From Candidatus Puniceispirillum sp. (GTDB lineage: Bacteria > Pseudomonadota > Alphaproteobacteria > Puniceispirillales > Puniceispirillaceae): a stretch of 9,447 nt of DNA. The notes beneath the pieces were generated by a model. The model made no database searches. It worked only from the letters and a program-made list of their open reading frames with translations, and had not been told where the DNA came from. The stretch spans positions 1 to 9,447 of the forward strand of contig JABJBD010000198.1 of the NCBI GenBank assembly GCA_018668795.1, in the 5' to 3' direction. Positions within the stretch are counted from its first letter, which is position 1, and every line of letters starts with the position of its first letter. The translations under genes were made by a program, and so were the position numbers. Shown here piece after piece: positions 1 to 5,497 of the stretch.

Positions 1-68
1 ATCAAATAAATCGGTTTTGAAATAATAAATTCTGCGTGTTTCGTATCAATAAATAATGTCATCACACC

Positions 69-1019
69 CTAATCGGTAAATTCGTCTTTGGGGTGTTTAT
101 TCATCATTTTCGCGCCAAATATTGATAATTCATACAGCAAAATAATAGGAGTCGCTAGCAACACTTGTGAAATCACATCAGGTGGCGTCAAGATTGCGGC
201 AACTACAAATGCGATAACAATGGCAATTTTTCGTTTCTCGGCCAGCCCTTCGGGCGTTACAAGCCCTGCCCGCGCCAGTAACAGAAGAACAACAGGCAAC
301 TCAAACGCCAAGCCAAATGCAAAAATTAGTCGCATGACAAGCGATAGATATTCGCTGATGCGGGGTTCAACTTCAATTGCTAACGCACCTTCTGATGCGG
401 CCATTTCAAATGAGATGAAAAAGTTCCATGCAAGTGGCGTTACCACATAGTAAACCATGGCCGCACCCAAAAGGAACAGCACTGGCGTTGCGATCAGAAA
501 CGGCAGAAAAGCCTGCTTTTCATTCTTATACAACCCAGGGGCAATAAACCGCCAAATCTGCATGCTCATGATAGGAAAGGTTATACATAAAGCGGTAAAG
601 AAACCGACCTTGATTTGTGTAAAGAAACCCTCATGAAGTGCGGTAAAGATCATCCGCCCACCGCCCTTAGCTTCCATTACATCAGCCAGAGGTGCTTGTA
701 GGAAAATAAAAACGTGATAGGCGATTGAGCTATTATCAGTCCCAGGAATAGGCGCAACACAAATAAGAAACAAAACTAGAAAAGCGGCAATAGCAACGCC
801 TAGTCGATTGCGTAATTCGGTAAGATGTTCGACCAGTGACATCTTTACCTCACCGTCATAATAAGCATCAGTGTCGTAATCAATCTCTGCTTCAGGGATA
901 CCATGTTCAGACGCGTCATCATGTTCCAAATTGTCGAGCATTTCGGCATCAGCGTTGATCTCGTCAAGTGTTTCTGGCTGTCCTTGTTTTGATTTACTTT
1001 TTTTAGGGGGTTTAGCCAT
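69..1019 (-). CDS. tatC: Sec-independent (twin-arginine) protein translocase subunit TatC, with N-terminal extension
   Basis: TatC is the multi-spanning inner-membrane receptor of the Tat pathway; with TatB it binds twin-arginine signal peptides of folded export substrates. The core (residues 60-316) starts with the family motif SLVEHLTELRNRL, includes a Glu at 130 in HEGFFTQIK, the AFELP motif near 238-242 and TPPDVISQVLLATP near 278-291, with about six hydrophobic spans. The core alone is 257 residues, the usual family length. Ahead of it lies an extra 59-residue segment: a short basic start (residues 3-11), then residues 12-58 with about 17 Asp/Glu and no Lys/Arg. The long start at 1019 overlaps the tatB stop by one base (TAATG), which favours coupling. 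An internal ATG at 842-840 has a better ribosome site (GAGGT at 851-847) and would give a standard TatC. Family is certain; the start is not. Confidence 0.96.
   Translation of the reverse strand: MAKPPKKSKSKQGQPETLDEINADAEMLDNLEHDDASEHGIPEAEIDYDTDAYYDGEVKMSLVEHLTELRNRLGVAIAAFLVLFLICVAPIPGTDNSSIAYHVFIFLQAPLADVMEAKGGGRMIFTALHEGFFTQIKVGFFTALCITFPIMSMQIWRFIAPGLYKNEKQAFLPFLIATPVLFLLGAAMVYYVVTPLAWNFFISFEMAASEGALAIEVEPRISEYLSLVMRLIFAFGLAFELPVVLLLLARAGLVTPEGLAEKRKIAIVIAFVVAAILTPPDVISQVLLATPIILLYELSIFGAKMMNKHPKDEFTD
840..851 (-). promoter_or_regulatory. Possible internal ribosome binding site and start codon within tatC
   Basis: On the minus strand GAGGT (851-847) lies four bases before an in-frame ATG (842-840) that begins exactly at the conserved TatC core (MSLVEHL). 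The upstream start at 1019 has only a weak GCGGGT-like site. The site may therefore decide a short 257-residue TatC, either alone or beside the long form. GAGGTAAAG also encodes Glu-Val-Lys, so the match could be accidental. Confidence 0.4.
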
Positions 1020-1501
1020 TATTTACCCGCAGATTTCTTGGACTTTTTAACAGTCGAGGCACGCGTTGATTTTTTTACAGGTGTTTTCTTTGGTGCTACA
1101 TTTTTTACAGTTGGCGTCTTTACTTTACTTCGTTGCAGATCGCCAGCAAGCATGTTGTTGGCATCATCGGCCAGCATTCTCACTTCATCCAGATCACTAT
1201 CGCCAACAAGTGTACGCTTTGTCTCGTCAACTGACCCAGCAAGATCACCAGTCGGATCAATAGTATCTGCAAGGTTGCTGTAATCACCTTGTTTGATATC
1301 AGTGATGGTGTTTTTTAAATCCTTAACGTCTGTATCCGAGGCTATATCTTCCAAGCCACGGGTAAATTCGCTAGCCATAGCGCGCATCTGCTTGGTGAAG
1401 CGGGTAAAACCACGTAACATCTTAGGCAGTTCCTTTGGGCCAACCACCATAAGCAGTACAAAGGCAACGACCAAAAATTCCCAGCCACCAATATCAAGCA
1501 T
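1019..1501 (-). CDS. tatB: Sec-independent protein translocase subunit TatB, with lysine-rich tail
   Basis: TatB partners TatC in the substrate-binding complex of the twin-arginine export pathway. The protein is 160 residues. It opens with MLDIGGWEF, a transmembrane helix at about 6-20, then GPKELPKMLR, the hinge and amphipathic helix start typical of TatB rather than TatA. Residues 25-75 continue as a charged helical region. The middle (about 76-120) is rich in Asp. The last 37 residues (124-160) carry about 12 Lys and 2 Arg with no acidic residue, a basic tail resembling the one on the neighbouring TatA. The start is set by the family N-terminus and follows the tatA stop by 16 bases, with AGGT upstream. 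The TAA stop shares a base with the tatC start. The basic tail is not part of the conserved family core. Confidence 0.95.
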   Translation of the reverse strand: MLDIGGWEFLVVAFVLLMVVGPKELPKMLRGFTRFTKQMRAMASEFTRGLEDIASDTDVKDLKNTITDIKQGDYSNLADTIDPTGDLAGSVDETKRTLVGDSDLDEVRMLADDANNMLAGDLQRSKVKTPTVKNVAPKKTPVKKSTRASTVKKSKKSAGK

Positions 1502-1517
1502 AGCTTAGACCTAACAC

Positions 1518-1892
1518 CTATTTCTTGGCGGCAGGTTTTTTAGTTGTTTTTTTCTTTGCTGCGGCTTTTTTGGGTGTCGCTTTTTTAGCTACTTTCTTTT
1601 TAGGAGAGGCTTTCTTTGCGGCCTTTTTGGTTGTGAGCTTTTTCTTTGCCGTTGGCTTTTTCGCAGCTTTTCGTGCTGGTGCTTTACGCGCTACAGGCGC
1701 TGTCTCAATGACGTCGGCTTCAACCGTTTCGTCGGCTTCAATGTCGTCTTCGGGACCTTTTAGGCCAGATTTAAAATTACGAAGACCTTTACCAAAGTCG
1801 CCCATAAGAGAGGATACTTTACCTCTACCACCAAAAAGTAGCAAAACCACAGCCAGAACAACGAGCCAATGCCAAATACTAGTAAAACCCAT
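1518..1892 (-). CDS. tatA: Sec-independent protein translocase subunit TatA, with histone H1-like lysine/alanine tail
   Basis: TatA is the small pore- or patch-forming subunit that assembles on TatBC to move folded proteins across the inner membrane. Residues 1-20 form the membrane helix, followed by the family hinge and amphipathic helix LFGGRGKVSSLMGDFGKGLRN. An acidic stretch (about 48-63) follows. Residues 67-124 are an unusual low-complexity tail of Lys, Ala, Pro and Thr with 25 Lys and 2 Arg in 58 residues and no acidic residue, built from loose AKK/PKK/TKK units like bacterial histone H1-like proteins. The TatA core is normal; the tail makes the protein 124 residues, longer than common TatA proteins of about 70-90. 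Start is supported by AAGGA (1903-1899) six bases before ATG. It leads the tatABC cluster and probably has its own promoter in the 140-base gap upstream. Confidence 0.94.
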   Translation of the reverse strand: MGFTSIWHWLVVLAVVLLLFGGRGKVSSLMGDFGKGLRNFKSGLKGPEDDIEADETVEADVIETAPVARKAPARKAAKKPTAKKKLTTKKAAKKASPKKKVAKKATPKKAAAKKKTTKKPAAKK

Positions 1893-1921
1893 GATTTATC
1901 CTTACCTAAATTATTGCCATC

Positions 1922-1967
1922 GCAGTTTTCAAATATTGCGTCACTATAGACAGGGTGACGAAACTGC
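1922..1967. repeat. Composite inverted repeat upstream of tatA
   Basis: Two nested perfect inverted repeats share a contiguous right side. Outer arms are GCAGTTT (1922-1928) and AAACTGC (1961-1967); inner arms are CGTCAC (1939-1944) and GTGACG (1955-1960). Together they could form a 13-base-pair stem with a ten-base bulge (1929-1938) and a ten-base loop (1945-1954). No T-run follows, so it is not a standard intrinsic terminator. The inner loop holds most of the candidate tatA -10 box, so it may be an operator or a processing hairpin on read-through RNA. Confidence 0.5.
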
Positions 1968-1971
1968 ACAA
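1943..1971 (-). promoter_or_regulatory. Candidate sigma-70-type promoter for tatABC
   Basis: On the minus strand TTGTGC (1971-1966; three of six consensus positions) and TATAGT (1948-1943; five of six) are 17 bases apart. Initiation would fall near 1936, giving an untranslated leader of about 44 bases before the tatA ATG at 1892. This is the only sizeable gap between the ATPase and tatC, so a separate promoter is reasonable. The -35 match is weak. Confidence 0.4.
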
Positions 1972-2032
1972 CAATTCGTTATCTCGAAACACATATAATT
2001 AACGTTTCAGATAGCTGTTCAAAATATTCATT

Positions 2033-3136
2033 TCAAATAGTTGACCCTTGTTTGGTTGCAAAAACAAAGGCCTGTGATGGATCCACTTGAACGCGCACAT
2101 GGCTTCCCGCTTCAAACGAATTCAATCCGGGAATACGCGCATGTAAATGTACTTCATCACGCCCTGTTGGTACCGACAAATGTATCAATGAAGCCCTACC
2201 TAGCAAACGGGCTTCCATAACTTCGGCAGCCGCACCATTTTCATTTGAAAGTGATTGTGATTGTACTTGTGTTTGTTCAATTTTTTGATAGTTGTCTGGA
2301 ATAATCTGCAAGGCTTCGTGCCTGATGACAACACTTGCTGCTTGCCCGTCTTGCATACTGTCGGACGCGTTGAAAATACCCAATGGCGTTTGGATTTTGC
2401 GATCTTTAACCACGCCTTCTAGCCGGTTTACCTCACCAAAAAATTCAGCGACAAAAGCACTTTTAGGTTGGCAGTAAAGATTGACTGGGCGACCAGCTTG
2501 TTCAATCTGCCCTTCCCGAAGAACTACGATACGGTCAGACATAAACATGGCTTCTTCGGCATCATGTGTGACCATTAGCGCGGCAGTACCTGCGGCTTTC
2601 AACACGTGAAGCATTTGATCGCGGATACGTTCTCGCAAACGGCTATCTAAACCTGCATATGGCTCATCAAGTAAAATAACTTTAGGGTTTGGAGCTAAAG
2701 CGCGTGCTAGGGCAACGCGCTGCTGCTGTCCGCCTGATAATTCATGCGGATATACATCGGCCAAATCATCAATACCTGTTTGCTGCAATGTGTCCATCGC
2801 GCGGGTAATGGCGGCACTCCCCCGGGTTTTCAACCCAAATACGACATTCTGGATAACTGTTAAATGGGGAAATAATGCGTAATCCTGAAACATGAAACCG
2901 ATGCCGCGTTTTTCAGGGGGAACGTTGTAACTTGCTGAGGATACGAGTTTATCTTGCAATCGGATTTCGCCATTATTTGGTGTTTCCAAACCTGCCGCTA
3001 GACGTAGCAAAGTCGTCTTTCCACAACCGGAAGGCCCCAATAGTGAAACAACTTCACCTTCGTCAACAGTAAAGCTGACATTGCTTACTGATGGCGTACT
3101 ATTATAAGCATGTCCGATATTGCGGAAATCAAGCAT
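2033..3136 (-). CDS. ABC transporter ATP-binding protein, CysA/PotA/FbpC type (probable Fe(III) uptake)
   Basis: Cytoplasmic ATPase of a binding-protein-dependent importer. With the start at 3136 it is 367 residues: Walker A GPSGCGKTT (34-42), Q-loop Gln 84 in FQDYALFP, signature LSGGQQQR (133-140), Walker B VILLDEP (153-159) and switch His 191, then a TOBE-like C-terminal domain (about 235-365) that includes a Gln/Ser-rich stretch near 284-300. The segments VTHDAEEAMFMSDRI and AEFFGEVN fit the FbpC (ferric iron) branch best, but substrate assignment is inference. An upstream in-frame start at 3184 would add 16 unrelated residues; I prefer 3136, because GGAG (3146-3143) sits six bases before ATG and the overlap with the scpB stop (ATGCTTGA) is typical coupling. 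No permease or binding-protein gene is present in the window, so its partners must lie elsewhere. Confidence 0.9.
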   Translation of the reverse strand: MLDFRNIGHAYNSTPSVSNVSFTVDEGEVVSLLGPSGCGKTTLLRLAAGLETPNNGEIRLQDKLVSSASYNVPPEKRGIGFMFQDYALFPHLTVIQNVVFGLKTRGSAAITRAMDTLQQTGIDDLADVYPHELSGGQQQRVALARALAPNPKVILLDEPYAGLDSRLRERIRDQMLHVLKAAGTAALMVTHDAEEAMFMSDRIVVLREGQIEQAGRPVNLYCQPKSAFVAEFFGEVNRLEGVVKDRKIQTPLGIFNASDSMQDGQAASVVIRHEALQIIPDNYQKIEQTQVQSQSLSNENGAAAEVMEARLLGRASLIHLSVPTGRDEVHLHARIPGLNSFEAGSHVRVQVDPSQAFVFATKQGSTI

Positions 3137-3842
3137 GATTTTCTCCGGCATCATCTTCATCAGGCACACCATCACTACTATCACTGAATTCTTCGTCTAG
3201 CCAAGCTGAGGCAAGCAAATCATCACCATCTTCATCTTCACTTTCGTCATCTACATCAGCATTATCCATTAGACGACCAAGGACCTGCCCTTTGCGCAAT
3301 AATCCAGCCGCTTTAAGATCAGCCATGCCAGGCAAATCAGACGTATCACCAAGGCCGAAATGATCTAGAAATCCCGGGCTGGTTCCCCATGTCAAAGGAC
3401 GGCCAGGCGTACGCCGCCGCCCCCTTGGTTTAATCCATCCAAGTTCAAGCAGAATATCCATTGTGCCTTTGGATAATGAAATACCACGTATCTCTTCAAT
3501 TTCGGCACGTGTTATTGGTTGATGATAGGCAATAATAGCCAAAACTTCGAGCGCCGCACGCGATAAGGGGCGTTCAACAACCTTATGTTGGCTAAGGCGT
3601 TCTGCAATTTCTGGTCTTGTCCGAAATGCCCACGCATCTCCAACCTTGCATAATTCAATGCCACTTGTGGCATCATAGCGCTGGGCTACAACTGCCATGA
3701 TTTCAGAAATATCAACCCCTTCAGGAACATGCGCGGATAGATCGCGAACTCGGACAGGCTTGTCTGATGCAAATACAAGGGCTTCCAGCGTTGCAGCCCA
3801 TGTTTTAGGATCACTATCGGTTAATTTGGTTGCATCTGTCAC
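3129..3842 (-). CDS. scpB: Segregation and condensation protein B (ScpB)
   Basis: ScpB is a kleisin-associated winged-helix protein that joins ScpA and Smc to compact and separate the chromosome. The 237-residue protein shows the ScpB N-terminal pattern (LEALVFASDKPV at 19-30), the hallmark LSRAALEVLAIIAYHQPIT (93-111) with the following EIRGI, and GRPLTWGTSPGFLDHFGL (147-164). After residue 192 it ends in a low-complexity acidic tail, about 21 Asp/Glu and no Lys/Arg between 193 and 234. The start codon is GTG, four bases overlapping the scpA stop (GTGA), with AAGGA (3853-3849) six bases upstream. The end overlaps the ATPase start by eight bases. Gene pair order and both overlaps indicate one transcript and coupled synthesis of ScpA and ScpB. 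Confidence 0.96.
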   Translation of the reverse strand: MTDATKLTDSDPKTWAATLEALVFASDKPVRVRDLSAHVPEGVDISEIMAVVAQRYDATSGIELCKVGDAWAFRTRPEIAERLSQHKVVERPLSRAALEVLAIIAYHQPITRAEIEEIRGISLSKGTMDILLELGWIKPRGRRRTPGRPLTWGTSPGFLDHFGLGDTSDLPGMADLKAAGLLRKGQVLGRLMDNADVDDESEDEDGDDLLASAWLDEEFSDSSDGVPDEDDAGENHA

Positions 3843-4645
3843 GATATATCCTTCGATTTAAGATAGAGCGGCGCATAATTTGTATCCTGCCGAAGCCGAA
3901 CAAATCCGTCACGGGCTAATTCAAGAGACGCAACAAAATGCGATGCTGTTGCCGAACGCCTGTCCATGGGTTTTTCAAGTCCGGGCGGCAAAAAATGCTG
4001 TAACACTGTCCAATCGGGACTGCGACCAATCAGACTCCGCAAACGCTTGGTAGCTTCTTGAACAGAATAAAGATAAGTGGCGGCAATGGTTAGCGTTTCA
4101 CCCTCACCTTGTGATCGAATTTCACCATAACAAGCCAGTAAGTCATATAAACTTGCTGTCCATATGGCCTCGGTAGAAGCGCTGAATTTTTCAGCTTGTC
4201 CCCGCACAAAACGTTGCTGTCCCAGACGCGGTAGCGATATGAGACGTTTGGATGCCTGTTGCATGGACTCAAGCCGCATTAGCTGATATTTGAGTGCATC
4301 AGCCATATCAACAATTTCTTCGTCCTGTTCAGGCTCTGGGTCGGGCAATAAAAGCCTAGATTTTAGATAGGCAAGCCATGCCGCCATCACCAGATAGTCA
4401 GCGGCAATTTCAAGATCGAGAGAACGAGCATTATTGATAAATTCGAGATACTGTTCGGCAAGCGGTAAAATCGAAATACGCGTCAAATCAACTTTTTGCT
4501 CACGAGACAATGATAATAACAGGTCAATTGGCCCTTCAAAGCCATCAAGATTGACAAACAAAGATAATTGATCGTTTGCATCCGCACGTGCGTCCTGACT
4601 CAAACCATCAACATTGATTTCCTCTTCAAAGGGTGCGTCCGACAT
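3839..4645 (-). CDS. scpA: Segregation and condensation protein A (ScpA, kleisin)
   Basis: ScpA is the kleisin that bridges the heads of the Smc dimer and binds ScpB in chromosome condensation. It is 268 residues. The N-terminal Smc-binding region carries LDGFEGPIDLLLSLSREQKVD (33-53 region) and the second helix motif DYLVMAAWLAYLKSRLLLP (83-101). A charged linker (102-112) and middle region follow, then the C-terminal winged helix near 232-263 (FVASLELARDGFVRLRQ). The ATG at 4645 directly abuts the stop of the SPOR gene (TAGATG), with AGGG six bases upstream. The first 25 residues are acidic and not conserved in the family, but no better start is visible. In many alphaproteobacteria nagZ sits just before this gene; here it is absent. 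Confidence 0.96.
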   Translation of the reverse strand: MSDAPFEEEINVDGLSQDARADANDQLSLFVNLDGFEGPIDLLLSLSREQKVDLTRISILPLAEQYLEFINNARSLDLEIAADYLVMAAWLAYLKSRLLLPDPEPEQDEEIVDMADALKYQLMRLESMQQASKRLISLPRLGQQRFVRGQAEKFSASTEAIWTASLYDLLACYGEIRSQGEGETLTIAATYLYSVQEATKRLRSLIGRSPDWTVLQHFLPPGLEKPMDRRSATASHFVASLELARDGFVRLRQDTNYAPLYLKSKDIS

Positions 4646-5497
4646 CTACTGCCCTGCCGTTTTTACTTTGCGTAAAATACAATCCTGTCCAGCTCGCTTC
4701 AGCAAGTCGCAAAGATTATCAGCATCAGCACGCACTAATGGTTCGGTTACGATACGCCAGAATACACCATTATCCTTGGTTTCGATCTTGGTCGTTTCCA
4801 AAATGGTATTATTCAGCCGTGTCCGGTGTTTTTCCGCCAAAAGGCTGGCAACCTCTTTGCCTTTATCGGCATTCCGGAATGCGGCAAGCTGAACGCGGTA
4901 AAGTGGATTATCCGTTTTTATGATTTTCTTCGGTTTGGTGCTGGCTGACTTTTGTTCTTTAATCTCAGGTTTGGCCGTTGGTATCAGCAATGTTGGCGAC
5001 TTATCGGTTTTGGTAATATCGTTTGATATTGTTTCATTATCTGACGTTACTATTGAGGCTGAGAATTCATCGTCAGTTGGTTTTGGATCAACTGACGCAA
5101 TATTCACATTTGTTTTATTGTCAGTCTCTTTCACGGAAAAGGTTTTTGGTGCGTCTTTTTCCAACGACACAGGTGGTAATTCCGGTTCACTGGATAATGG
5201 GCGCAGATTTTCCACACCAACATCAGTTTTTGCATTATTGGCTATCATGCTCATAACAGCCGAGTCCTGATTTTTGATTGCTTTACCGCCAACGTCATCG
5301 GGTTTGAACTTGATTGGACCATCTTCGGCGGCAATGATCAGAACGTCATTCTGATCCGCAGGCATAAAAATAGGCATCAAAAAATAGGTAACGGCACCAG
5401 CGGCTATGGTGATAAACACCAGCACCAGAATACTATGCCATTTTTTGTCGGTATTTTTATCACCTTTCACTACCATTTTGACCCCGTTACATTTCAT
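4646..5497 (-). CDS. SPOR domain-containing membrane protein
   Basis: A bitopic inner-membrane protein with a periplasmic SPOR domain; SPOR domains bind denuded glycan strands at division septa. Of 283 residues, a short basic cytoplasmic part (1-20) precedes one membrane helix (about 22-45). The conserved EDGPIKFKPDDVGG segment (58-71), as remembered from alphaproteobacterial members of this locus, comes next, then a Thr/Ser/Asp-rich linker (about 85-195) and a C-terminal SPOR domain (about 197-279, beginning NPLYRVQLAAFRNADKG). Two Cys (263, 273) lie in the SPOR domain. The start at 5497 overlaps the argS stop by 11 bases with no clear ribosome site; a second ATG at 5476 (residue 8) follows GGGG with five-base spacing and is equally plausible. 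It abuts scpA, so it is likely co-transcribed with argS and scpAB. Confidence 0.9.
   Translation of the reverse strand: MKCNGVKMVVKGDKNTDKKWHSILVLVFITIAAGAVTYFLMPIFMPADQNDVLIIAAEDGPIKFKPDDVGGKAIKNQDSAVMSMIANNAKTDVGVENLRPLSSEPELPPVSLEKDAPKTFSVKETDNKTNVNIASVDPKPTDDEFSASIVTSDNETISNDITKTDKSPTLLIPTAKPEIKEQKSASTKPKKIIKTDNPLYRVQLAAFRNADKGKEVASLLAEKHRTRLNNTILETTKIETKDNGVFWRIVTEPLVRADADNLCDLLKRAGQDCILRKVKTAGQ

Noticed and set aside
88..450. Plus-strand open frame of 120 codons opposite tatC
   Set aside because: It lies wholly within conserved TatC coding sequence on the other strand and shows no recognisable domain or ribosome site.
1525..1998. Plus-strand open frame of 157 codons rich in Phe and Ala opposite tatA
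   Set aside because: It is the antisense of the lysine/alanine-rich TatA tail (AAG and GCA codons read backwards as Phe/Leu and Ala/Cys-type codons). TatA has clear family motifs and a ribosome site; this frame has neither.
3137..3184. Upstream extension of the ABC ATPase by 16 residues
   Set aside because: The added residues (MIVVMVCLMKMM and on) are unlike the family, lie in the scpB 3' end, and a well-placed GGAG precedes the ATG at 3136.
4920..5270. Plus-strand open frame of 116 codons, hydrophobic, opposite the SPOR gene
   Set aside because: It is antisense to the low-complexity linker of the SPOR protein; hydrophobicity arises from reversing Asp/Asn/Lys codons.
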